Assembly: GCA_937943045.1 (NCBI GenBank)
Contig: CALEBN010000045.1
Coordinates: forward strand, 1 to 13,126
Direction: 5' to 3'
DNA: 13,126 bases
Source of the DNA: an uncultured Collinsella sp.
GTDB lineage: Bacteria; Actinomycetota; Coriobacteriia; Coriobacteriales; Coriobacteriaceae
Both the position numbers and the translations under genes were made by a program. The notes beneath the pieces were generated by a model. It searched no databases and had not been told where the DNA came from. It was given only the letters and a program-made list of their open reading frames with translations. Shown here piece after piece: positions 6,804 to 12,575 of this stretch (within the stretch, counting starts at the first letter, position 1; each line of letters begins with the position of its first letter).

Positions 6804-7445
6804 ATGGCACTTGAGAAGATTGACATCGACACCCTCGACCCGGCGGCGACCATCGTCGTGGCAACCGGCAACGCCCATAAGCTCACCGAGATCGAGGCCA
6901 TTTTGGGCAAGGTCATGCCCGAGGTGCGCTTTGTGGCGCTCGGCCAGCTGGGCGATTTTGAGGACCCCGAGGAAAACGGCACGACGTTTTTGGAGAACGC
7001 CATCATCAAGGCGCAGGCTGCGGTCGAGGAGACGGGCCTTATGGCCATCGCCGACGACTCCGGCTTGGTCGTCGATGCGTTGGACGGCGAGCCGGGCGTG
7101 TATAGCGCGCGCTATGCGGGCGTGCATGGCGACGATGCCGCCAACAACGCCAAGCTTCTCGTTAACCTGGAAGGCGTGGCAGACGAGGACCGTACCGCGC
7201 GCTTTATGAGCGTCGTCGCGCTTATCGATACGGACGGCCTGGTCACCTATGGCGAGGGCGCCTGCGAAGGCGTTATCGCGCACGAGGGCCGCGGCGAACA
7301 CGGTTTTGGCTACGACCCGCTGTTCCTGCCGGTCGATACGCCGGGCAAGACCATGGCCGAGCTCACGGCGGACGAGAAGAACGCCATCAGCCATCGTTTC
7401 CATGCGCTCGAGCATCTGTCCGCCAAGCTGACGGGCGAGGAGTAG
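6804..7445 (+). CDS. rdgB: XTP/dITP diphosphatase (non-canonical purine NTP pyrophosphatase)
   Basis: The product is a 213-residue house-cleaning enzyme of the Ham1/RdgB family. It hydrolyses XTP, dITP and ITP to monophosphates so that hypoxanthine and xanthine are kept out of nucleic acids. Motifs: VVATGNAHKLTEI (18-30, the phosphate-binding start), FEDPEENGTTFLENA (52-66), ADDSGLVVDALDGEPG (83-98, acidic metal site), GFGYDPLF (167-174) and KNAISHR (192-198). The first dozen residues are a short extension before the usual start of the family. AAAGGAG lies eight bases before ATG and supports this start. It forms a pair with dtd, whose start is three bases after its stop. The 146-base gap after rph holds a terminator, so rdgB-dtd probably has its own promoter, which I could not place. 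Confidence 0.95.
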   Translation: MALEKIDIDTLDPAATIVVATGNAHKLTEIEAILGKVMPEVRFVALGQLGDFEDPEENGTTFLENAIIKAQAAVEETGLMAIADDSGLVVDALDGEPGVYSARYAGVHGDDAANNAKLLVNLEGVADEDRTARFMSVVALIDTDGLVTYGEGACEGVIAHEGRGEHGFGYDPLFLPVDTPGKTMAELTADEKNAISHRFHALEHLSAKLTGEE

Positions 7446-7448
7446 ACC

Positions 7449-7895
7449 GTGCGTGCGGTGGTGCAGCGCGTGCTCAACGCCAGCGTGACAGTCGACGGCG
7501 AGTGCGTGGGCCGTATTGGACGCGGCTACTTGGTGCTGCTGGGCGTGGGCCACGGCGACACACGCGCCGAAGCCGACAAGCTGTGGGGCAAGCTCCGCGG
7601 GCTGCGTATCAACGAGGACGAGAACGGCAAGACCAACTTGGCGCTGGCGGATGTCGACGGCGAGGTGCTCGTGGTGTCGCAGTTCACGCTGTTTGCCGAC
7701 TGCCGCCACGGCCGCCGTCCGTCGTTTACGGACGCCGGCGCGCCCGATGTCGCTAACGAACTTTACGAGTACTTTTTGACACTCGTCGCTCAGGACGTTG
7801 AGCATGTGGCGCACGGTATCTTTGGCGCCGATATGAAGGTCGACCTGGTCAACGACGGTCCGTTCACCATCGTCCTGGACACAGACAATCTGTAA
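7449..7895 (+). CDS. dtd: D-aminoacyl-tRNA deacylase
   Basis: The product is a 148-residue homodimeric deacylase that removes D-amino acids (and glycine from tRNA-Ala) mischarged onto tRNA. Typical features are MRAVVQRVLNASVTVDG (1-17), the SQFTLFAD block (77-84) with the conserved Thr80, GRRPSF (88-93, usually KGNRPSF), and NDGPFTIVLDT (135-145) with the Gly137-Pro138 cross-subunit selectivity motif. The start is GTG; it is supported by GAGGAG overlapping the rdgB stop region and by the family N-terminus beginning exactly there. Three bases separate it from rdgB, so the two are almost certainly translated from one mRNA. D-Glu and D-Ala made for the wall provide plausible substrates for the checking reaction. 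Confidence 0.95.
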   Translation: MRAVVQRVLNASVTVDGECVGRIGRGYLVLLGVGHGDTRAEADKLWGKLRGLRINEDENGKTNLALADVDGEVLVVSQFTLFADCRHGRRPSFTDAGAPDVANELYEYFLTLVAQDVEHVAHGIFGADMKVDLVNDGPFTIVLDTDNL

Positions 7896-7928
7896 GTAGT
7901 CAATTTGGGACCGGGCTTTTTTAGCTGC

Positions 7929-7958
7929 TTGCGTATGGCTGCAGCAGGGTGCTATAGT
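7929..7958 (+). promoter_or_regulatory. promoter of veg-ispE
   Basis: TTGCGT (7929-7934), an 18-base spacer and TATAGT (7953-7958, five of six matches to the -10) lie about 70 bases ahead of veg. The -35 is only a half match. This is the best promoter candidate in the dtd-veg gap and would give a 5' leader of about 60 bases. Confidence 0.5.
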
Positions 7959-7978
7959 ATTAGAGTTTTGTCTATCTT

Positions 7979-7998
7979 AGGGGTATTATCCCCTTTTT
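7979..7998 (+). promoter_or_regulatory. short hairpin with T tract in the veg leader
   Basis: AGGGG (7979-7983) pairs with CCCCT (7990-7994) around the loop TATTAT and is followed by TTTT. It lies between the predicted promoter and the veg ribosome binding site. The 5-bp stem is short for an efficient terminator, so it may be a weak attenuator or simply a leader structure. Confidence 0.4.
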
Positions 7999-8025
7999 GA
8001 ATTGCACCCTCTGGAGGCCCTATTC

Positions 8026-8322
8026 ATGGAAGAGATGGAAGTCAATCACGTCGACGACATCCACGAGAAGCTGACCGATATGGTGGGCGATCGCGTCAAG
8101 GTTAAGGCCAACATGGGCCGTACCCGCGTCATCGAGCGCATGGGCACCATCAAGAGCGTCCACCCCGCCGTCTTTATCGTTGAGGTTGACGAGCGTCGCG
8201 GCCGCAAATCGCGTCAGTCCTACCAGTACATCGATGTCCTTACCGGCCAGGTCGAACTGTTCGACCCCGAGAGCGGCGAACATATCTTTACCCCGCTCGG
8301 CAACCAGCTCGAGGAGCACTAA
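8026..8322 (+). CDS. veg: Veg family protein (DUF1021)
   Basis: The product is a 98-residue small soluble protein of the Veg family. The core VGDRVKVKANMGRTRVIER (about 20-38), followed by PAVFIVEVDE and SYQYIDVLTGQVEL, lines up with Bacillus subtilis Veg, which has an SH3-like beta fold. In B. subtilis Veg is abundant during outgrowth and promotes biofilm formation by affecting SinR; no SinR context is known here, so the function in this organism is open. This copy has about ten extra N-terminal residues and a short acidic C-terminal tail. GGAGG nine bases upstream sets the ATG. It is two bases from ispE; veg and ispE are also neighbours in B. subtilis (with sspF between), so the linkage is old and supports the call. 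Confidence 0.9.
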   Translation: MEEMEVNHVDDIHEKLTDMVGDRVKVKANMGRTRVIERMGTIKSVHPAVFIVEVDERRGRKSRQSYQYIDVLTGQVELFDPESGEHIFTPLGNQLEEH

Positions 8323-8324
8323 CG

Positions 8325-9221
8325 GTGACCGATCGGTCCCTCATCCTTACCGCGCCGGCAAAGATTAACCTCTATCTGGGGGTTCATACCGAGCGCGACG
8401 CCCGCGGCTATCACAGGGTCGATTCCCTGATGGCAGCCGTCGGTCTAGCCGATACCGTGACGGTCACGCCGGCGCAGGCGTTGACCGTCCAGACGGTTCC
8501 GGCATCCGATTTTCCCATGCAAAAAAATACGGCTTATCGGGCGGCAATCGCTATGGCCGAGCATTACGGTCGCGACGCCAACGTGTGCGTGACGATCGAA
8601 AAGCGCATTCCGCTGTGCGCCGGCCTGGGAGGTCCTTCGACGGATGCCGCCGCGGTCATCGTTGCCTTGGCCGAGCTGTGGGGTATCGACCGCACCGACC
8701 CTGCGCTCGGTGACATCGCTCGCGGTATCGGCGCCGACGTGCCGTTTTTTTTGCACGCGAGTCCCGCATTCTACGTCGGCGGGGGAGATGTGCTGGCCAC
8801 TGAGTATCCTGTGCTTCCGGCGACACCTGTCGTATTGGTCAAACCGCACGAGACGAGCGTTTCAACGGTTGAAGCGTATCGACGATTTGATGAGAGCCCG
8901 GTGCCCGCGGACAAACCCGGTGCGATTGCTTCTGTCTTACGCGCCGGCGATGCCGAGGCGGCATATGCGCTCGTTCATAACAATCTGGGCGTCATATCCG
9001 CGCAGATGGAGCCGCGGATCCAGGCAGTTCTCGACTGGCTGCGCGCACAGGAGGGAACCGTTGCCGTGGACGTGTGCGGTTCGGGTGCTTGCTCGTTTGC
9101 CATTTGCGATACCGTCGCTGCAGCAGCCCATCTTGCGGGAGCTGCCCAGCAAAATGGCTGGTGGGCCTGCGCGACTGAGCTTATTCCCAACACGGTTCAA
9201 ATCGACGCGCCAAAGAAATAA
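8325..9221 (+). CDS. ispE: 4-(cytidine 5'-diphospho)-2-C-methyl-D-erythritol kinase
   Basis: The product is a 298-residue GHMP-family kinase that phosphorylates CDP-methylerythritol in the MEP route to isoprenoids, including the lipid carrier needed for wall synthesis. Motifs: APAKINLYLGV (10-20, Lys13 in the substrate site), the ATP-binding PLCAGLGGPSTDAAA (96-110), GADVPFFL (136-143, catalytic Asp138) and the C-terminal CGSGACSFAI (251-260). The ATP loop reads GLGGPSTDAA instead of the usual GLGGGSSDAA; the Gly-to-Pro and Ser-to-Thr changes are unusual but the remainder fits. The start is GTG, eight bases after GAGGAG and two bases after the veg stop codon, so it is probably translated with veg. 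No obvious terminator follows; tRNA-Pro begins 49 bases later behind its own -10. Confidence 0.94.
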   Translation: MTDRSLILTAPAKINLYLGVHTERDARGYHRVDSLMAAVGLADTVTVTPAQALTVQTVPASDFPMQKNTAYRAAIAMAEHYGRDANVCVTIEKRIPLCAGLGGPSTDAAAVIVALAELWGIDRTDPALGDIARGIGADVPFFLHASPAFYVGGGDVLATEYPVLPATPVVLVKPHETSVSTVEAYRRFDESPVPADKPGAIASVLRAGDAEAAYALVHNNLGVISAQMEPRIQAVLDWLRAQEGTVAVDVCGSGACSFAICDTVAAAAHLAGAAQQNGWWACATELIPNTVQIDAPKK

Positions 9222-9256
9222 AAATTTCTCTAGCACGCGACGAAAATCTTTGTTAC

Positions 9257-9262
9257 TATAGT
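9257..9262 (+). promoter_or_regulatory. -10 element of the tRNA-Pro promoter
   Basis: TATAGT (five of six matches) ends eight bases before the first base of tRNA-Pro, the correct distance for initiation at the tRNA 5' leader. The region is AT-rich compared with its surroundings. No good -35 hexamer is visible at 16-18 bases. Confidence 0.45.
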
Positions 9263-9270
9263 CGAGCTAA

Positions 9271-9347
9271 CGGGTTGTGGCTCAGTTTGGTAGAGCACTG
9301 CGTTCGGGACGCAGGGGTCGCTGGTTCAAATCCAGTCAACCCGACCA
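9271..9347 (+). tRNA. tRNA-Pro, anticodon CGG
   Basis: A complete 77-nt cloverleaf. The acceptor stem CGGGTTG/CAACCCG has the C1-G72 pair and A73 that mark bacterial proline tRNAs, and CCA is encoded. The D stem is GCTC/GAGC, the anticodon stem CTGCG/CGCAG encloses TTCGGGA, and the T arm is GCTGG-TTCAAAT-CCAGT. Anticodon CGG (9305-9307) reads CCG codons, which suits a GC-rich genome. A strong terminator follows, so it is a single-gene unit. Confidence 0.97.
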
Positions 9348-9356
9348 GAGCATGAG

Positions 9357-9387
9357 AAGGGACCGCTTCTTGCGGTCCCTTTTTTTA
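9357..9387 (+). terminator. intrinsic terminator after tRNA-Pro
   Basis: A perfect 10-bp stem, AAGGGACCGC (9357-9366) with GCGGTCCCTT (9372-9381), closes a 5-base loop and runs into eight T. It lies ten bases past the CCA end of tRNA-Pro. Confidence 0.93.
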
Positions 9388-9394
9388 GCTATTG

Positions 9395-9423
9395 TTGTGA
9401 TACCGCGGCACCCGCGGTATACT
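9395..9423 (+). promoter_or_regulatory. promoter of tatA
   Basis: TTGTGA (9395-9400), an ideal 17-base spacer and TATACT (9418-9423, five of six matches) lie 36 bases upstream of the tatA ATG. This is one of the best promoters in the window. The entire spacer is part of a palindrome, described separately. Confidence 0.7.
9400..9420. promoter_or_regulatory. palindromic operator candidate inside the tatA promoter
   Basis: ATACCGCGG (9400-9408) and CCGCGGTAT (9412-9420) form a perfect 9-base inverted repeat around CAC. It starts on the last base of the -35 hexamer, fills the spacer and covers the first three bases of the -10. This is where a dimeric repressor would block RNA polymerase. Because the predicted transcription start lies downstream, it would not be an RNA hairpin in the tatA message. 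Confidence 0.5.
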
Positions 9424-9459
9424 CATTCGAGCTTGTCTCGCTGTATTGTGGAGGTCTAC

Positions 9460-9735
9460 ATGTTTGGACTGAGGGCTCCTGAGCTCATCATTATTCTCAT
9501 CGTTGTCTTGATCATCTTCGGGCCTAAGAACCTGCCGAAGCTCGGCAAGTCTCTCGGCTCTACCGTCAAGAATATCCGCGAGGGTATGGAGGGCGACGAT
9601 AAGGGCGAAACCAAGCAGGCCGAGGACGTTGTGGTCGAGGAGTCCAAGGAGGACAAGGAGATCGCAGAGCTCGAGGCCAAGCTCGCTGCTGCCAAGAAGA
9701 AGCAGGCAGAGGACAGCGACGCGGACGCAGAGTAG
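9460..9735 (+). CDS. tatA: Sec-independent protein translocase subunit TatA
   Basis: The product is a 91-residue TatA/E-family membrane protein that forms the pore-like assembly of the twin-arginine pathway, moving folded proteins across the cytoplasmic membrane. A short N-terminal periplasmic segment with the Pro-Glu pair (APEL, 6-9) leads into one transmembrane helix (about 9-20). The FGPKNLPKLGKSLG hinge and start of the amphipathic helix follow (20-33), then a charged, Glu/Lys-rich cytoplasmic tail. FGPKxLPxLG is the family signature. GGAGG six bases before ATG supports the start. It is monocistronic, with its own promoter and terminator; tatC is not in this window, so the rest of the system must be encoded elsewhere. 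Confidence 0.93.
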   Translation: MFGLRAPELIIILIVVLIIFGPKNLPKLGKSLGSTVKNIREGMEGDDKGETKQAEDVVVEESKEDKEIAELEAKLAAAKKKQAEDSDADAE

Positions 9736-9760
9736 TCCCATCCCTTTGGGGTGAGCACCT

Positions 9761-9793
9761 GACCGGCTTGCCCGCAGGCTAGCCGGTCTTTTT
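9761..9793 (+). terminator. intrinsic terminator after tatA
   Basis: GACCGGCT (9761-9768) pairs perfectly with AGCCGGTC (9781-9788) around a 12-base loop and is followed by TTTTT (9789-9793). It lies 26 bases after the tatA stop codon. Confidence 0.9.
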
Positions 9794-9841
9794 CGTTTTG
9801 TTGACAGTTGATTGTTTGATCAGAGTTGGGGAGATATCCGT

Positions 9842-10312
9842 ATGGACGCAAGCCAGATCGTACTGACCGCTGAGGGCCGCCAGAAGCTCGTCGAGGAGCT
9901 CGCTTGGCGTGAGGGCGATTACGCCAAGGAGATCGTCGAGGACATCAAGGAAGCCCGCGCGTTCGGCGACCTTTCGGAGAACTCCGAGTATGACGCCGCT
10001 AAGGACAAGCAGGCCCAGAACGCCGCTCGTATTGCCGAGATCCAGGCCATCCTCGCCAACGCTCAGGTTGCTGCCACCACGGGCGATCTGACCGTCTCCA
10101 TCGGTTCCACCGTTTCGTTGATTGACCCCAACGGTGAGGTCATGGAGGTCACGCTTGTCGGTACCACCGAGACCAACTCGCTCGAGCACAAGATCTCCAA
10201 CGAGTCTCCGGTCGGTCACGCCATCATCGGTCACGGCGAGGGCGATTCCGTCGAGGTCGTTACGCCTTCCGGCAAGACTCGCGTCTACACCATCGCCAAG
10301 ATCGCACGCTAG
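9842..10312 (+). CDS. greA: transcription elongation factor GreA
   Basis: The product is a 156-residue factor that inserts its coiled coil into the RNA polymerase secondary channel and stimulates cleavage of backtracked RNA. The N-terminal coiled coil covers about 1-78. Its tip reads ARAFGDLSENSEYDAAKDKQ (38-57), with the acidic Asp43 and Glu46 that chelate the catalytic Mg. The C-terminal FKBP-like domain (about 82-156) contains the conserved SPVGHAIIGHGEGD (122-135). Length matches the family. The start at 9842 is preceded by GGGGAG; an upstream in-frame extension is possible but outside the family alignment. The start of coding falls 48 bases after the tatA terminator. A TTGACA at 9801 is present, but no -10 at a suitable distance could be matched to it. 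Confidence 0.95.
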   Translation: MDASQIVLTAEGRQKLVEELAWREGDYAKEIVEDIKEARAFGDLSENSEYDAAKDKQAQNAARIAEIQAILANAQVAATTGDLTVSIGSTVSLIDPNGEVMEVTLVGTTETNSLEHKISNESPVGHAIIGHGEGDSVEVVTPSGKTRVYTIAKIAR

Positions 10313-10340
10313 ACCACGGTCCCGCGTAAAGGTATGTTTT

Positions 10341-10373
10341 CGCTCCCTGGGACCGAATCCTGGGGAGCGTTTT
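10341..10373 (+). terminator. terminator between greA and lysS
   Basis: CGCTCCC (10341-10347) pairs with GGGAGCG (10363-10369) around a 15-base loop and is followed by TTTT. It lies 28 bases after greA and ends 18 bases before lysS. The stem is moderate, so part of the transcription may read through into lysS. Confidence 0.65.
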
Positions 10374-10391
10374 AGTTTGAGGAGCTAACTT

Positions 10392-12356
10392 ATGGCAGAG
10401 AACCAGAACGCCGCCGATCAGGCATCGACGCTCAACGACGAGCGCGCCACCCGTCTGGCCAAGCGCGCCGCCCTGTTCGAGGCGGGCCAGAACCCCTATC
10501 CCGAGCACTCTGAGCTTGAGGACTACGTCGCCGATATCGAGGCTAAGTACGCCGAGCTTGCCGATGGCGAGGACACCGAGGACATCGTGAAGATCGCCGG
10601 CCGCGTGGTCGCCAAGCGCGGTCAGGGCAAGATCATGTTCATCGTCGTGCGCGATGCGACTGCCGAGATTCAGCTGTTCTGCCGCATCAACGACATGGAT
10701 GAGGCTGCCTGGAATACGCTCAAGGCCCTCGACCTGGGCGACATCCTGGGCGTGACCGGCGTGGTCGTGCGCACCAAGCGTGGCCAGCTTTCCATCGCCC
10801 CCAAGAGTGCGACTCTGCTTGCCAAGGCCGTTCGCCCGCTGCCCGAGAAGTTCCACGGTCTTTCCGACAAGGAGACCCGCTATCGCCAGCGCTATGTCGA
10901 CCTGATCGCCAACGACGACGTTCGCGAGACGTTCCGTAAGCGTTCGCAGATTCTCTCTACCTTCCGTCGCTTTATGGAGTCCGACGGCTATATGGAGGTC
11001 GAGACCCCCATCCTGCAGACCATCCAGGGCGGCGCTACTGCCAAGCCGTTCATCACTCACTTCAACGCGCTCGATCAGGAGTGCTACCTGCGTATTGCCA
11101 CCGAGCTGCACCTCAAGCGCTGCATTGTCGGTGGTTTTGAGCGCGTGTTCGAGATCGGCCGCATCTTCCGTAACGAGGGCATGGACCTTACCCACAACCC
11201 CGAGTTCACCACGATGGAGGCCTACCGTGCCTTCTCCGACCTCGAGGGCATGAAGGCGCTCGCCCAGGGTGTCATCAAGGCTGCCAACAAGGCCATCGGC
11301 AACCCCGAGGTCATCGAGTACCAGGGCCAGACCATCGACCTTTCTGGTGAGTGGGCCAGCCGTCCCATGACCGACATCGTTTCCGACGTGCTCGGCAAGC
11401 AGGTCACCATCGACACGCCGGTCGAGGAGCTTGCTGCCGCCGCGCGCGAGAAGGGCCTGGAGATCAAGCCCGAGTGGACTGCCGGCAAGATCATCGCCGA
11501 GATTTACGATGAGCTGGGCGAGGACACCATCGTCAACCCCACGTTCGTGTGCGATTACCCCATCGAGGTCAGCCCGCTTGCCAAGCGCTTTGAGGACGAT
11601 CCGCGCCTGACGCACCGCTTTGAGCTGGTTATTGCCGGTCACGAGTACGCCAACGCGTTCTCCGAGCTCAACGATCCGGTCGACCAGGCCGAGCGTTTTG
11701 CCGCCCAGATGGCCGAGAAGGCCGGCGGCGACGATGAGGCCATGGAGTACGACGAGGACTACGTGCGTGCCCTCGAGTACGGTATGCCTCCCGCGGGTGG
11801 CATCGGCATCGGTATCGACCGTGTAGTCATGCTGCTCACTAACCAGGCCTCTATTCGCGACGTCCTGCTGTTCCCGCACATGAAGCCCGAGAAGGGTTTC
11901 CAGTCCGGTGCCGCTGCCGCCAAGGCTGCCGAGGCCGGCAACGCCGCAAGCCCGTTCGTTAAGTCGCTTAAGCCCACGCTCGATTACTCCAAGATCGCCG
12001 TTGAGCCGCTGTTCGAGGAGTTCGTCGACTTCGATACCTTCTCCAAGAGCGATTTCCGCGCTGTGAAGGTCAAGGCATGCGAGGCCGTCAAGAAGTCCAA
12101 GAAGCTGCTGAACTTTACGCTCGACGACGGTACCGGTACCGACCGCACCATCCTCTCCGGTATTCACGCTTATTACGAGCCCGAGGACCTGGTCGGCAAG
12201 ACCTTGCTCGCCATCACCAACCTGCCTCCGCGCAAGATGATGGGTATTCCCAGCTGCGGCATGCTGATCAGCGCTGTCCACGAGGAGGAGGGCGAGGAGC
12301 GCCTCAACCTGATCCAGCTCGACGCTTCCATCCCCGCCGGCGCAAAGATGTACTAG
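10392..12356 (+). CDS. lysS: lysyl-tRNA synthetase, class II, with C-terminal tRNA-binding domain
   Basis: The product is a 654-residue enzyme that charges tRNA-Lys. An N-terminal OB-fold anticodon-binding domain (about 65-150) precedes the class II catalytic core. The core shows motif 1 around ETPILQTIQGGATAKPF (204-220), motif 2 with EIGRIFRNEGMD (254-265) and motif 3 with GMPPAGGIGIGIDR (464-477). A usual LysRS ends near residue 500. Here a low-complexity Ala-rich linker (about 505-520) leads to a further domain of about 110 residues (546-654), FSKSDFRAVKV to the C terminus. It carries LPPRKMMGIPSCGML (611-625), the signature of the EMAP/Trbp111 tRNA-binding fold found at the C terminus of many MetRS. 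The fusion is the notable point. ATG follows GGAG with a normal gap. No pyrrolysine or class I features are present. Confidence 0.96.
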   Translation: MAENQNAADQASTLNDERATRLAKRAALFEAGQNPYPEHSELEDYVADIEAKYAELADGEDTEDIVKIAGRVVAKRGQGKIMFIVVRDATAEIQLFCRINDMDEAAWNTLKALDLGDILGVTGVVVRTKRGQLSIAPKSATLLAKAVRPLPEKFHGLSDKETRYRQRYVDLIANDDVRETFRKRSQILSTFRRFMESDGYMEVETPILQTIQGGATAKPFITHFNALDQECYLRIATELHLKRCIVGGFERVFEIGRIFRNEGMDLTHNPEFTTMEAYRAFSDLEGMKALAQGVIKAANKAIGNPEVIEYQGQTIDLSGEWASRPMTDIVSDVLGKQVTIDTPVEELAAAAREKGLEIKPEWTAGKIIAEIYDELGEDTIVNPTFVCDYPIEVSPLAKRFEDDPRLTHRFELVIAGHEYANAFSELNDPVDQAERFAAQMAEKAGGDDEAMEYDEDYVRALEYGMPPAGGIGIGIDRVVMLLTNQASIRDVLLFPHMKPEKGFQSGAAAAKAAEAGNAASPFVKSLKPTLDYSKIAVEPLFEEFVDFDTFSKSDFRAVKVKACEAVKKSKKLLNFTLDDGTGTDRTILSGIHAYYEPEDLVGKTLLAITNLPPRKMMGIPSCGMLISAVHEEEGEERLNLIQLDASIPAGAKMY

Positions 12357-12358
12357 GG

Positions 12359-12388
12359 GGTTACGCGGGTTTACCAACCCGCGTAACC
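12359..12388 (+). other. strong hairpin directly after lysS, no T tract
   Basis: A perfect 13-bp inverted repeat, GGTTACGCGGGTT (12359-12371) and AACCCGCGTAACC (12376-12388), with a 4-base loop begins two bases past the lysS stop. Neither strand has a T run after it, so it does not look like a standard intrinsic terminator. It may protect the mRNA 3' end or act with the terminator at 12430. Confidence 0.6.
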
Positions 12389-12429
12389 AGTTGACGCTGC
12401 GCGCCGCCCAGGGCGACAATTTGTCATTC

Positions 12430-12471
12430 AAAAGGCAAGGCATGACCAGAAGGTCTATGCCTTGCCTTTTT
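12430..12471. terminator. bidirectional terminator between lysS and the IS110 gene
   Basis: AAAAGGCAAGGCAT (12430-12443) pairs with ATGCCTTGCCTTTT (12457-12470), extended inward by GACC/GGTC with one bulged T. The plus strand ends in TTTTT and the minus strand in TTTT, so it can serve both lysS and the convergent transposase gene. The length and regularity of the stem also fit a dispersed repeat. Confidence 0.88.
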
Positions 12472-12575
12472 CATGCCAACTTGTTCGCCCTGGACGGCGC
12501 TCGCTGGCGTTGCCAAAACATCGGCGTTGCCGGAGTAGTCATTGGGTGTTCCTATAGTTTTGTCAACCGTCGGGG
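12472..12575. other. non-coding gap between terminator and transposase
   Basis: About 100 bases without a gene. It holds a 9-base direct repeat, GGCGTTGCC, at 12506-12514 and 12523-12531. The right end of the IS110-family element should lie somewhere here, but no terminal inverted repeat or target duplication could be identified. Elements of this family often lack both. Confidence 0.5.

Noticed and set aside
6780..7814. Long minus-strand open frame opposite rdgB and dtd
   Set aside because: The plus-strand genes have complete family motifs; the antisense product shows none.
7896..7922. Terminator after dtd suggested by the T6 run at 7917-7922
   Set aside because: The preceding GGGACCGGGC has no nearby complementary arm, so no stem supports it.
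9277..9735. 152-residue reading of tatA that starts within tRNA-Pro
   Set aside because: It crosses the tRNA, its terminator and the tatA promoter; the ATG at 9460 has a strong ribosome binding site and gives the family N-terminus.
9801..9829. Promoter for greA starting from the perfect TTGACA at 9801
   Set aside because: No acceptable -10 lies 15-19 bases downstream, so the hexamer alone is not enough.
10260..12443. Long open frame of 727 codons on the minus strand
   Set aside because: It lies opposite greA/lysS, and its Leu/Val/Gly/Ala-heavy, repetitive product is what the antisense of a GC-biased gene gives. lysS has clear motifs, a ribosome binding site and full family length.
12541..12566. 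TTGACA on the minus strand after the transposase stop as a promoter
   Set aside because: No -10 at the right spacing, and it would transcribe only into the terminator at 12430-12471.
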